Source: Membranipora membranacea
Taxonomy: Eukaryota; Bryozoa; Gymnolaemata; Cheilostomatida; Membraniporidae
Length of the DNA stretch: 64,000 nt
Direction of reading: 5' to 3'
Assembly (NCBI GenBank): GCA_914767715.1
Contig: OU612067.1
Span: forward strand, 27,254,162-27,318,161
Shown here: in pieces, positions 45,101 through 57,400 of the stretch
How the letters are laid out: each line of letters opens with the position of its first letter
Position numbering within the stretch: the stretch's first letter is position 1
Translations under genes and position numbers: made by a program
Notes under the pieces: generated by a model
Databases searched by the model: none
The model's input: only the letters and a program-made list of their open reading frames with translations
What the model was told of the DNA's origin: nothing

Positions 45101-48100
45101 CTCAATGTTCTGTTGTTGTCCTCTATGTGTAGGGAATAACTATAACATTGATATGTTGTTGTTAAATAGAGAATTATCAGACACAGTTAGATGGTTTGAT
45201 GAGTAAGCTGACTGAGGCTGCTGAGATGGCACAACGTTTAGAGGAACGTCATGAGCTCTCAGAGGAACAACATAAGAGTGAGACGAACTCCCTACAGAGA
45301 AGAGTAGATAGTCTGAGTGAACAGGCTGAGAAATCACAGGAAACAGTCACCAGTCTGAGAAATGAGCTTCTTGAAGGTATGATCCGTGTTATGTTATACA
45401 AGCACTGAATGCTATCCATGTAATAATAGCTTTAAGGCTGGATGAAACATAACATAATACTATGTTACCTATCTTTCCCTTTCTACATAGCTCGAAGTCT
45501 GGTAAATATTGCATAAATGACTCCACTAGCTCATACTGTACATCAAACTGATGATATTTTATAGCTCAGCAAACTCAAGAGCAGAAGGTAAATGAGCTGA
45601 CTACTCAGGTAGAGACGCTCACTGCTGACCTAACTCAGGCTAAATCTGACCTCGCTGACAGTGAGAGTAAATATGAGCTACTCAAGGAGAAGGCATCGAA
45701 AAAACTACATGACTTCAAAAAGCAACTGGAAGAGAAGAATGCTCTCCTATCCTCAAATGAACAGGTGAATAACAAAACAATATAACGACCAACAAAAAAT
45801 GTGCTATGAGTTTTAAAATATTTTGGGTAGGTGCATTTCGTTAAAATTAAAATTCAAGTTTACTGAATTTAAGAGCGATTTTTTTCCCTGATCTACCCTG
45901 GACAATTATCTCATCTTGATAACTCTTACAATCTATCTTGTTGTCATATCAGCCAAATATGTACCAATTAAAATTGTAGGGCCAGAGTGACGCTATTGTA
46001 ACCTTGAAAGCCACATATGAAGAGCGAGAGAAATTCCTCGAAGAATCACTTGAAAAAGAGAAAGCTGACTCCAGCATGAAACTTGAGGAATATGAGACTC
46101 AATTTACTGAGCTCAAGTCCAAACTCAGTAATATTGAGGAAAACAAGAATGCAATACAAGCACAACTAGACACTGTGATCTCTGAGAAGGATGGTCTGGT
46201 GAAAGCCAAGCTAGAATCAGAGGAACTATCAACAAACACTCAGGGCGAAGTCAAGTCATTGACTGAAGACTTGGCCGCTAGTAAGGTGCTATTTGACAAT
46301 GTAAGTCAGGAACTTGAACAAGAGAGAACTCGATGTACCAGCCTGCAAGCTGAACTTGAGAGCATGCAAGCTGAGCACCAAAATCTTCTCGGGCAGCATA
46401 ATGCAGCAGTGAATGAACTGGACGTTGTCAAAGTTGAGCATACAAGTTTACTGACGAGCTCAAGCACAAGTCATCAGGAAAAGACTGAAGCACAAGGGAA
46501 GATCTCTGAGTTAGAGTCTCGGATTGAGTCATCACAAGCTGAACTTGAGTCTAAAACTCATGACATTGAGTCAGTCCAAAGTAAACTTGAGTCATTAAAA
46601 CAAGAGTTAGAGTCTGTTCAGAATGACCTTTCTGATACCCAAGCAAAGAACGCTGCCCTCCTTCAATCACATTCCACCGAGATATCCCAACTACATCAAT
46701 CACACAGTCAACAACTAGCAGAGGTAGAAGAGAAGTCAAACGCTAAACTAAAAGACTGGGAAAATAAAGTGAAAGGACGCATGTCACAACTTAAAAATCA
46801 GAATGTGGAAAAATCAAAAACTATCGAAGAGCTATCAGAGTCCTTAGCATCAACTCAGGAGGAGCTGCACAGTCTGAACACTCAGCTTCAAGGCCTTAAG
46901 TCACAACTCGAGGCACAGGCAAGTGCCACTGATGAGAAAGTCGCTCGATTACAGGAAGAAAGAGACAATTTCGAGGGTCAGATAAACCAACTAAAACTTG
47001 GAAACGAGGAAAGTGCTAACGCAAGTCTTAGCGAGTTGTCCTCTCTTCAGTCACAAATAACTGCACTAAATGAAAGTAATATTAACACTAGTCAGTCTCA
47101 CCAAGAGCAACTTGACAGCCTAAACTCAACTCACCAGTCAGAGTTGAGTGAAGTCAAGTCCACAGTCACTAGGTTAGAAGAAGAGCTCGGTAAAGAGAAA
47201 GACTTAGCCGAGGAGCTTCAGCATGAAGTGAACTCATTGCGGGGCGGTACAACAGAAGAGATAGCGTCAGAGACTGAAGTTCTCAATCAGGTAACTAAAC
47301 TAGACAGTCAACCCAACTTTTATTTAGAGATTATAGAGAAGTTTATATCGTGCCTACACATAACAATGTCACAAAAATAAGCAATATAATTGAAATTGTG
47401 TTCCTTTCAACACTTGAATTTGCTACTCTGCATCCTCCTGCCCCCTCAAACCAGTCAGTTGTATAGGAAGTTTATTTGAACAACACTTGAAAGCATGGAG
47501 TGGCCCATACGCTCCACAGAAAAAACAGAAATTGATATATCTCACTTTACACCCATAAGGCCAATTATCACTGAAACTCAGCTCTTATCTTTTTCAGCAA
47601 CATGATGAGGAAATATCTGACCTGAAGGCTGAGCACAAAAATGAAATAAAACAGTTAGCCTCAGAGTTTGATCAGAAACTCAGAAATAAGGAAGATGAGT
47701 TCAAGACAACTTTCTCTCAGGCTTATGGTAGGATGTGACTCCCTCTTTCAGTTTCCTGTCTGCAGTACATGTTTTTCTGGTGAATTCTTATGCTTGCCAA
47801 ATTTTGTTGTTTGCTGTTTTTACTAATAGTGTCAGGTTATGGCTATAAGAAAAGAGAATAATAATATTGACTGAAAAGATGTTGAAACATTTATCAGTTA
47901 TTAATAAAACACTTTCTTTCTTTTCTTAAGCCAAGAGTCAGGAAGAAGAGAAAGCCACAGCTACAGAAATAGAAAGGTTACAGGGTTTGTTAGAAGGTCG
48001 TCCCCATAGTAACCCACCTGATACTGACACGCTATTGGCTGAGAAAGACAGACAACTACATGATGTCATCACAGATTATGAGGAAAAGCTGAATACAGCA

Positions 48101-50114
48101 AATGATGCTCTCAAACAAAGAGAAACAGAACTACTGGCCCAGGTATGTGCTGTGACTTTCTCTTATATGTATTATCAGCATTAAAAATACATCATATTCT
48201 AATATCTTGACAGCGAGTCCGCATTACATCATAGCTGCCTGTGGGTGTAGTTCAAAATACAATCAGAAAATTCTTGGTCCGCCCAATCTGGTGCAAGCAT
48301 TAATGTTAAAACTGTTATATGATTATGCTTGCAATGCAGCAGAGAGAAATTCCTAGTGGGGATGAAATCTGATGTAGACCAAACATTTGTTGGATGAAAT
48401 TTTAGACATGGAAGACCGCTCGTGGCTGATTACATTCGTGTCTCTTTTATATATCTGAGAAATATATGTTGTCTGCTCCATGATGTTGTGAGCACAACTC
48501 CCTGATTCACCCATTGCACTAATATACTTTGATATTATCTATTTAGATTGATCTTCTGCAAGACAATATAACCTTCTCCAAATCTGCTAGCGAGTCACCG
48601 CAGGGAACACCACCGCGCCCCAACAGCATACCCAGCGCTGCATCATCTACACCAATACCTAAGGCTAAGAAGTCTGTACACTTCAGCGATGAGATGCATA
48701 GCGTAGATCTACATAACAGTACAAACAATCATTCATCGACGGTACTCGCCGAGCCAACAGAACTGGAGTATCTCAAAAATGTTCTCTATGAGTACATGAT
48801 GGGCAAGCAGACTCAAGTAAGAACCTACAGCCGTTACAACCTCTTAAATTGAAGCTAATCCTGATCACTTTGATGTCAAACACCATGTCCAGGTGATGGT
48901 TGTTTCAAACAGATGTGAAAAGAGATATGATTCTAACGGACTTGAATAATCACAGTGTTATCAGGCAGTTTGTCCCAAACTCCCTGGTGAGACCGAGTCT
49001 ATTCTAAACCATTGCTATGAATTTCAGCATTGAAATTAAGCTGAAGATGATGAGTGCAAGCAAATTACAATACAATAAGAAAAAATTGACCTGCATGATG
49101 TCCTCACAATGTGAGGTTTTGTCATCACCAAGCCACCTTGGTAATCTCTGTACTGAACAGTCCATAGCTCAACAGCCACTAGCCTGTCCTCTGCATGCCT
49201 GACATATGTTATGATTGAGAACAAGTATTTACCTTTTTGCAGACATTAGCAAAGGTGATTGCATCAGTGATGAAGTTCTCTAAAGAACAGACTAAGAATG
49301 TCGTGGCTCTCGAGGAACAAAAGGTAAAGTTTAACATTGTAGTGACTAAATCAAATACTGATACAACAAACATGCCGTTGACGCACTTCAAGCGTAGGTT
49401 GTAACCTGTCACACAGTTAATTTCATCGAGGTGTTTTTAACTGTAGGATTATGTAATAAATTGCTGAGATCAAAGCATTTTCATATCTTTGAATCGTATT
49501 CGAACATTTTTAAAAGACCCTATGCATTCTCTTTATGTATTTGAGATCTCAAATTGAATCACACTATCAGACAAAGTACCAGTGAGAACAAGTTAACCTT
49601 GACATGAGTTATCACTTACTATGAATTCAGCATCTGCACCATCGGAAACTCATGAGAACATGATATGAAAAACAATTTTGGCACTCAAAAGCTATTTGTC
49701 TCAGTATATACCAGTTTTTTGACAGGAGATAAATCAACTTTCAAGCTCCTAGTGATATAGAATCTATTTCCTGATTAGTTTACAATGGTGCAGATGCTCA
49801 ATCTGAAAGAATCTTTAGCATAATAATGTCGGTGAAGCCATTTCCATACTATTTTGCTACACTGCATGTGGTAAATAGCAGAGGACAGCTGTTTTAGAGC
49901 AATTCGTAAACTGTCTATCTGGAAGCTCATATACAACACAACTAAATTACACCGGCCCCTTATGTATTCATACCATTATTAAATCTATGGTTCATTTTTA
50001 TACCTTCCTGTGTTGGAAGGGATCATGGGAATTCTGGTCTTTGTGACCCTCTAACTTAGCATTACACAATATTATTTACAGGGTAACGGTAGCTGGTATG
50101 CTTACGGGAGTTGA
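33200..50114 (+). CDS. GOLGA4: Golgin-245/GOLGA4-like GRIP-domain coiled-coil protein
   Basis: Twenty-four in-phase exons: 33200-33394, 33813-34073, 34305-34496, 34798-34920, 36162-36317, 37131-37248, 38793-39007, 39442-39588, 40274-40453, 40856-40978, 41224-41385, 41647-41753, 42085-43150, 43550-43680, 43947-44181, 44424-44592, 45170-45376, 45565-45764, 45980-47290, 47598-47727, 47931-48142, 48547-48816, 49243-49323 and 50082-50114 (TGA). The product is about 2007 residues (human GOLGA4 about 2230). The start MFKKLKKKVEDS, the SQDKAFRRISELKEQ block and KRQETLLNKCKDTI match vertebrate GOLGA4. Nearly everything between is heptad coiled coil. The C-terminal GRIP domain (EYLKNVLYEYMMGKQTQ, then TLAKVIASVMKF) binds ARL1-GTP on the trans-Golgi, and the protein tethers incoming endosomal carriers. 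The short last exon gives SWYAYGS where human ends SWLRSSS. AATAAA lies at 50735-50740. The weakest junction is the exon at 43947, whose acceptor lacks a good pyrimidine tract. Confidence 0.9.
36020..36113 (-). repeat. tRNA-derived SINE-like element in golgin intron
   Basis: On the minus strand the sequence carries a pol III A-box-like segment (TCAGTTGGTTAGAGCG, near 36091-36076) and a B box (GGGTTCAAATCCC, 36041-36029) at tRNA spacing. The ends do not form an acceptor stem, so this is a tRNA-related SINE rather than a working tRNA. Sequence further downstream on the minus strand, to about 35930, may be the SINE body. Confidence 0.7.
41833..41863. repeat. Perfect 13-bp-arm hairpin in golgin intron
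   Basis: ATTCAAAATATCC at 41833-41845 is followed by a 5-base loop and its exact complement at 41851-41863. It lies 80 bases after an exon end. Its function is unknown. Confidence 0.8.
44593..44718. repeat. Minisatellite, 25-bp unit, starting at a splice donor
   Basis: Five tandem copies, one of 26 and four of 25 bases, of a unit with core GTAGGATAGTACCCCTATGT. The first base of the array is the G of the donor GTAAGG of the exon ending at 44592. Every later copy repeats a donor-like AGAG|GTAGGA, so the array multiplies potential 5' splice sites. Confidence 0.95.
44839..44997 (+). mobile_element. MITE-like element with terminal inverted repeats, copy 1
   Basis: A 159-bp element in a golgin intron. 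It begins GGTCTTTCAATTAGAAA and ends with the near-complement TCTAAATGAAAGACC. It has no coding capacity. A second diverged copy lies inverted at about 52662-52815, sharing the ends and an inner block with AGACCTGCTAGGG. The superfamily is not determined. Confidence 0.75.
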
Positions 50115-51411
50115 TGACCGTACCGCACCATCATATACATGTATATCTGTTTACAGTGAGAGGATCACAGTCTATCATACAAGGAGAATTACAGACAATA
50201 CAACAAATCACTCTATTCTGTTATTATGGTAAATGCACCCGTGATTATATAACATGCAATCCTTTGTGCTAATCCCACTAGATATTTTAAGTTTCTTATT
50301 TATAATAGTGATCAATTGTCTAGATTAAGGTGTCAGTATTTTGATTATGTGGTCTTAGATTTTCTATGCTCGATCTCCCTCCTGCTTTTCAGTTATGGTG
50401 GTGGCATGTTTTACTGCTGATTTCATGTTAATGACCTCTTGTTTATGTTATTTGCCTGTAAACTCATGAAATGAGTTGATCTAGGAAGGTATGTTATGCA
50501 TTTTATGGGCCTGTGTTGTTACCAAATATTATTCGTTCTTTGATGTGTCAGGGTGTATAGCATAGAAAGGTGTAAAGGTATATTTTGTGTTAATGGTTTT
50601 TATATACTGGCAATATGTATGATGAGCTAATTTATTTGATTTATATTGATGATTCTTTTTTTTTAATTTACTTATACATATTAATTTCTCTCTGCAATTT
50701 CATCTCTAAGTTTTACCTGGAATTCTTTCATCAGAATAAACTTTCCCCAAACAATCAATAACCATGTGTGATATGAACAGAGTTTTGTGGTTAGTCTGCA
50801 TGTGAAGACTATTACAGATACAGTGTTATTTGTTGCTCAATCTTCTCAATATAGACGCATCGTTCTAGCATATAGATGAGCTAGCGGATAGCAGAACCAA
50901 TGAACTCATTGGCAGAGCACTGATCAGTTAGAAATGTAAATGTGCATAGAAAATTAAACTGATTGAAACCTGCTATCCCAGTCATATGACGAGGAATATG
51001 AAAACTGAAAATGTTTCATTTTAAAAAAAGTTCATTTGGGTAATACACCAGGGAGAATGGGATATATATACATTACCCTCCCTGAATACCCTTGGGAAAA
51101 ATTATGGATAAACCACACACCGCTTAGGAGTTGTGTTCTACCTTCGGACATTGCACTCCAACCTACAAACAACGATACAACATGCTCATTGGTTTACTTC
51201 GGTTGAAGTGTCCAATTAAAACTCAGTATACAGCCTTGACCTTGGGCCCTCAATTCTTGATTATTTTACCAAGGTAAACAAAGGGGGAAGGTCAGTTGTC
51301 CTTCATCTAGAAGCTCAGGAAATCCTGTGTTGCCAGCTACATTCTTGAATCCAAACAGCAAAATCTTGACCACCACACCCAACCTTCTTCCTTTTTGTCT
51401 CAATTTAATCA
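50115..51411. other. Golgin 3' UTR and spacer before the GOLM gene
   Basis: The golgin 3' UTR probably ends after AATAAA at 50735-50740. The remaining 650 bases must hold the promoter and 5' UTR of the GOLM-like gene. A partial foldback of the CAGGGAG family lies at 51049-51084. I see no gene here. Confidence 0.6.
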
Positions 51412-54400
51412 ATGTATGAAGAGAAGATGATGTCTGGACCTTCACCAAGACATGGTAACAGGTTCAGCAAGTCTCCACCATTTCTCTTACCTGGACTGCT
51501 GGTAGTTATTGTAATATTAAGTTTCAATTATTGGAGGACAAGTAGATTGAATAAAGAACTGCTGGACAGGGTGGCAGTGTCAGATTCTCACTCACAGAAG
51601 ATTGATTATGATATGAAAGATGCAGCAGAGAAGTCGAAAGTACTTGTTGAATCTCTCCAGCAGGCTCTGGCTGAAGAAAAGAACAATGTTCAAACACAGA
51701 AAGACCTGTTGGAGCAAGAAAAGGTAGGAACAGAATGATCAGTCTAATTTCAGAAATTTATATTCTGTCAGTCATAGGAAGTATGATTCAGATCATAGAG
51801 TGTTTCATATTTGTATACAGTGAATATTGCAGTTACAGCGTAGAGTCCACCTACCAATGAACAGGCCTGCCAAGATCATCAGGCATGACCATAACACCTT
51901 TAATGTCCCCTTGCCTTATGCTATGGCGTGTACTGAGAAGTCATGGTTACGACTACACCTATCTGTTAGGGGTATCACACACATGTGTGCAGGAAATTAT
52001 TGTGTGATGATGAGGCTTAATTTACTCTTTCCAGCTGTAACTACTGATATCTTCTAAATCAACAGCAGGGCTTATTACCAAAATGAGATTTTGTGATAGC
52101 CATTATGCAGTTCCAGACTATGATCTTTATCACCATATATTAAAAGATGAAGTTGTTATTGCCTTTATAATACTGATAAAATATCTTCTTTCAGGCAAAT
52201 TCTGCAAAATGCAACGAATATGAAGTGAGGTTTAGTGGTGAATGTTTATCGTCTTTCTTTAATCACCCATATTGCGTTTGTTCTAGTAGGTAGACACATT
52301 ATCACATTTAAAACTGGATCTATCTTAAGTATTTTTATCTACTAATAATTGATCTCAAGGGGAACTTGAAGCTAATTATCAGGGTTCGGTGGTACAGTAG
52401 ACAAGCTAAAGCCTGTCTCTGCTGTACTGTTTTGGTGGGGAGAGTACGGAGCTCGTAGCTCTCACACCACCACTGCTATAAATATCGTATGTTGTCTATA
52501 ATCAGCTCCAGATATGATTTGCTCTGGTTATCCAATGCTCTTGAAACACAGTAAGCATGGCTGTTTTTTTTTTAATTAACCTTACAAGTTTAAGTATCTT
52601 AGTCATCTAATTAGAATGAACAATGTCTTATAAAGCAAACTATCACTTTGCCCAAAATTGTTGCTCATTCAATCAGACAAAATTCATTCCCAAATTGTTG
52701 ACTCAGAATGGTTATAGTTCCATCAATGAATGAGCGATTTGGGAACGAGACCCCTAGCAGGTCTCGCTAAGTGAGCGATCAGATAGTGATTTTGGCTAGT
52801 TTTCAATTGAGGGACCATCCTGTGTACCTTTCTGGGATACTTATATAGCTGAAAATTCACAACTTAAAATCTTAGAACAATCAAGAGGATATACCCCCCC
52901 CCCCCCCCCAACTACGACTCAATCACAGTCGATGAGCCAGTCAGCTTTAATGTTTGCGTTGGTTACTTGTACAACATTTTCTGTGATCGTAAAACTTTTT
53001 GAGTGACTCTTCACCCTATAACAACATATAATATCAGGACTCTTTCTTTGACTTAGATAAAATGTACAGTTTGTTATCCAAGTTTTAGTCACCTACCACT
53101 TTAGCCTATGTAGTTTTCTGGTGAATATAGTTTAAGCATAATATGATATGTACCATAGATGAGTGCTGTAGGTTTAACCTAGGAGTACAAGGGGAGAGAT
53201 TCAATATCATAAATACGTCCCAGTGTGTTTATGTAGCTGGTGCTTTAGGTGTTTTCCAGAGTACTACATTCTTTTCATGGTTTATTTTGCCTGTAATTCT
53301 TCTTGTATGTTTAGTAAAAGTGGTTTCAATTTTAACAGTCCTACAAGCCATTCCATTATATGGCAGGCCGAATAAGCTCATAAACAAGCTAATAGCATCA
53401 CATCACGGGCTAATCTGGTCATCATCTGTATAATAGCTAATCTCACAACTTGGGTCGCTCATAACTGCTTATTGATGGGATTATCTCATTCATGACAAAT
53501 ATAATCTGTTTTGTTATTTTTGACAGGATGAGTTATCGAACACTGTGCACGCTCTGAACGGTCAACTGGATAGTATGAAAGGTAAGGACAACCTGTCAAA
53601 ACCTCAAAACCTTAGCAACCATGTTTAGAATCGGTACAACAATTGGCTGTCCATCTCAATAACAGTCTTGCTGTCAGTGATTTGATTGATGACATTTATA
53701 TTCGTATTTTTCATAATTATATGAGAAGGAATCAATCACAACCCAGTCAGTCGCTTACTGAGATTGATGATAGATGATGTCCACCTGAGCAGAAATTCGC
53801 CAATTTTACCCTTTTTGTGTTGTCTTCACAGAGTGACTTTATCACTGCTTACCAAGCTAGATCCATACAATTTACCAATGCAGTGTTTAGTCTAAATTGT
53901 GGAAAATTGGTCATAATATATATAATGACATAATTACGGAGTGATTAGGCTACTGTGATCACTGTTTGCGTGTTATGATAATTTTATGTTTGATTTTAGA
54001 GGAAGGAAAATCTATGAAAGAAACCAATGAGCTTTTGCAAGGCGAAGTAGTGCAACTACAAGAAATAAACAAGTGAGTGAGCTTGGCTTTAATTTTAAAC
54101 ATATTCATATATCATTATTGTACCATGTAAGACATATATATATATATATATAAATATATTACAAGTATATGAAATATGAGGGCTACACTGCTGGCATAGT
54201 CTAAGAGTCTACTATGTGTACTTTACCTGTTTCCTATGATGATTGAGTCTAATCCTCCCTCAAGTAGATCACTGGTATGGGTATCATATGAGGCGTCAAT
54301 AAGCTGATGTAATATCCGAGTAGCGCCATAAAAGGATAAAACTACTGATATACTGACATATAGATGTTTTTATGATTTGTCCTGTTGAAGTAGAGTCTAG

Positions 54401-57400
54401 GCCCAGTACTCAAACTGTGCAGGGATAGTATGTAGTAGCGTTACACTATCAACCACTTATCCAACTGGGGCAATAAACACATTAATATATCAAGTAATAA
54501 GTTAATTTTATTTTTTTTACAGAAAAGTACAATCTTTAGAAGAAACCGTCAACAATCTCAACGAATCTGTAGTGTAAGTCTCTAAGTTTATTTAGTGTTA
54601 GTCTACAGTGCATCATATTGACTCCAGAGTATTATATTATATTACTTACAGCAGTGTAACATGCAGCAACAACTTACTCTGCAATCATGGTCAACACATC
54701 TCGGTTAATTTTCAAATAAAGATGCTCATCTGCCTCAAAAAACTTGTGTCTGCTTCCCATCACATTGTTGACCCACTGTGGACCTTGGCCCACTGGATAA
54801 AGGTGTTTATATCCAGAGCTGTTCTTTGATCCCTGTATATCATTTAGGCCACACAAATCCGAGATATCACTGGTCAGAGCAAGGTATGGACTTGAACTAG
54901 CTGCATCTAAAATTTTAATGCTCAATTGTAACTTCTCTAATAGAGGACCTGAATCCAACATTCATGTACCACAGTGAGGCTTATATCTAAAATTCAGGCC
55001 TCTATACCTCCTCACTTTAGTTTGAATTCATAGGCGGCGTTATGGACCTAACTTGTACATATATAACTATCCTTATCTTACTTCTACAGGTCACTAGAGG
55101 CTGAGAAGCTGGTGTTACTGAATCATGTGGCGTCTGAGCTGGGTAGAGAGGGTGTGGAGGCTGTAATACAAGAAAAAGTTCACCTACCTGACAACGCAGA
55201 CTTCAGGTACGTTACTCTATATGTTATTTAATCTCTGAATGATGAGTTGTACCAAGGAGCAACAGCATTTTACTCCTTGTTTTCCTCTTTACACGGGGTC
55301 AATTGAAAAATAATCATAGGTTCACTCCCTTGAGATGACTCTTGATTGGCAATAGAATGGAAACAAATAGAAGCCAAATTATCTGAAACTGAAAATTTAA
55401 TCAATTACATGAGTTTGCCAATTTTTGAAGGAGAATTGATTTTGTTGTATCAATTTACCAGATTAGTTCGGTACACCATCATTTCAAGCAAAATAGATTT
55501 ATAGCGTGTCAAGAACAAACTTTAAGCCTGTTGAGACCATGAACATATAATTATGTATTATATACATGTTTATTGTTGAGTGACATCAAATTCCTTGGTT
55601 GAGTTTGATAGACTTTGGAGTTAACTGTATGAGGCTAGTTGAGTTAGTATGTTTATCAACCTTATGCTACAAGAAAGCAGGGCTACTTTAAGGTCACGTC
55701 ACTCAACCCTTGTTCCTTTACTAGGAAATCAGTACACTATTATATTTGTACATAGGGTGGAGTTTGACCCTAAATCATTCATCCTGTGTTATCCATTGTT
55801 AGTTATGTGAAACAAACAAGCCAGTGTTTGCAGTGATCCTCTATTTATAATCAGCCATGCATTGATGCCATACAACTATTTATTTGTAATGATTTTGCCT
55901 CGGTATTATTTATGCATTTTTTTTCATTTTGAGTCTATGGTGTACACTCAATGAGTTCCACTCCCAAGGGAGGCATTGCTTGAACATTGACGATATATTG
56001 AAAGCTTCGGCTCAACCGATTCATGTTCCAATCTTTCTTCAAAGACATCTCCTAGTTTGACATTTTCTTGTATCTGAATATTATCCCCCATATCATACTC
56101 AATCGTTATCTGATTTAAATGAGTAAGGTACCGACAGCCCAGACATGCAGGTTTCTTACGCATGACAAAAGTCACGATTAATCTCATATTGTTTTGTTTT
56201 GACTTGTACAGGATTCCACCTCCAGACCAGAAAGCTCTATGTCTCAAAAGAGCAGAAGAGACATTCCTCGCCAACTCTGCTAATAATCAGGTACGGGTAA
56301 AACAGTTTTTGTTTCACAAGTGTACATAATTTTGTAGATATATAATAAATCTTTCTTTCAAGTGTGACGCTTTCTCTCACCTGTAATGTTTTTTTTCTCT
56401 CATTGAGGAGTTATTATTTGGTCAAGGTCTTCTTTATGGTATCTGGTGGTGAACAAGTTGGGCCGTCAAGGATTGTTGAGGGTATCTGCATGTAATAACC
56501 TCGGATACTGCCAGATAATTAACATAAATTTCCATGCTTTGAAGACCATATTCTGACATCAGTGTATTAGTTGCCATTCAAACCTAATTCAAGTCAAAGA
56601 TCAGCGCTGTCATATCTACTGTGAGGCCTATGAATTTAATCAGATTTAAATGGCAACTATCTAATAATCAGTGTAATGTTACCCCTGTCCAAGCCAACAC
56701 TGACCGAAAAAACAATAAAATGCCGAGATGGCCGTTAATCGATCTAGCCGCTGTATGTTACACCTAAATTAGGAAGTTTTCCTGCTTCACAGTCTCCATT
56801 AGATGCATATCGTTTATTGTAAAGGAGCAGTGAATGTTTCTTAGGGCACATTTATTAGTCACAATTATTATATATTATTATATATTATTTCTTTTCCTGT
56901 TATGTTTTGTAGCAAACATATAATCGAGTAGACACACCGATACAGTCACCTAATGCAAGGGCCGAAGAGCTCGGTGTAAGTTACTAGCCATGAAAAATAT
57001 TTGAAAAGAAATTGGTTTATCTTCTTTAAAAATGATACCATGCAGTCAATCTATTTGGCCAATTGCATCAGGGAGGGTGGGATACCACCCTCCCTGTTTG
57101 CATGATATATGGTGATATTTGACTAACCGTATTCGGAGTTGTCTCGTCTGGAGATAACAACAATAGGACTACTCTCACATCAAAAGCAATGTATTTTATA
57201 TGTATGTCTGTTTGTATTGTGAGTGATATAACTATCAATCATTCTTTGTTACAAAGGAGCTTCACAGACAAGAGGAAGGAGATCAGCCTGAAGATAATGC
57301 AGCCAATCAGAACCAGGGAAATCCACAGGACACAAATAATCAACAGCAGCTGCCGGGTGGAGAGGCCGCGGTACAAGGAGGACTGAATGATCCAAATGTA

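Noticed and set aside
50150-50230. Last golgin exon after the TTTACAG at about 50157
   Set aside because: It gives an immediate stop in phase; the acceptor at 50081 gives a tail ending SWYAYGS that matches the family's usual position for this motif.
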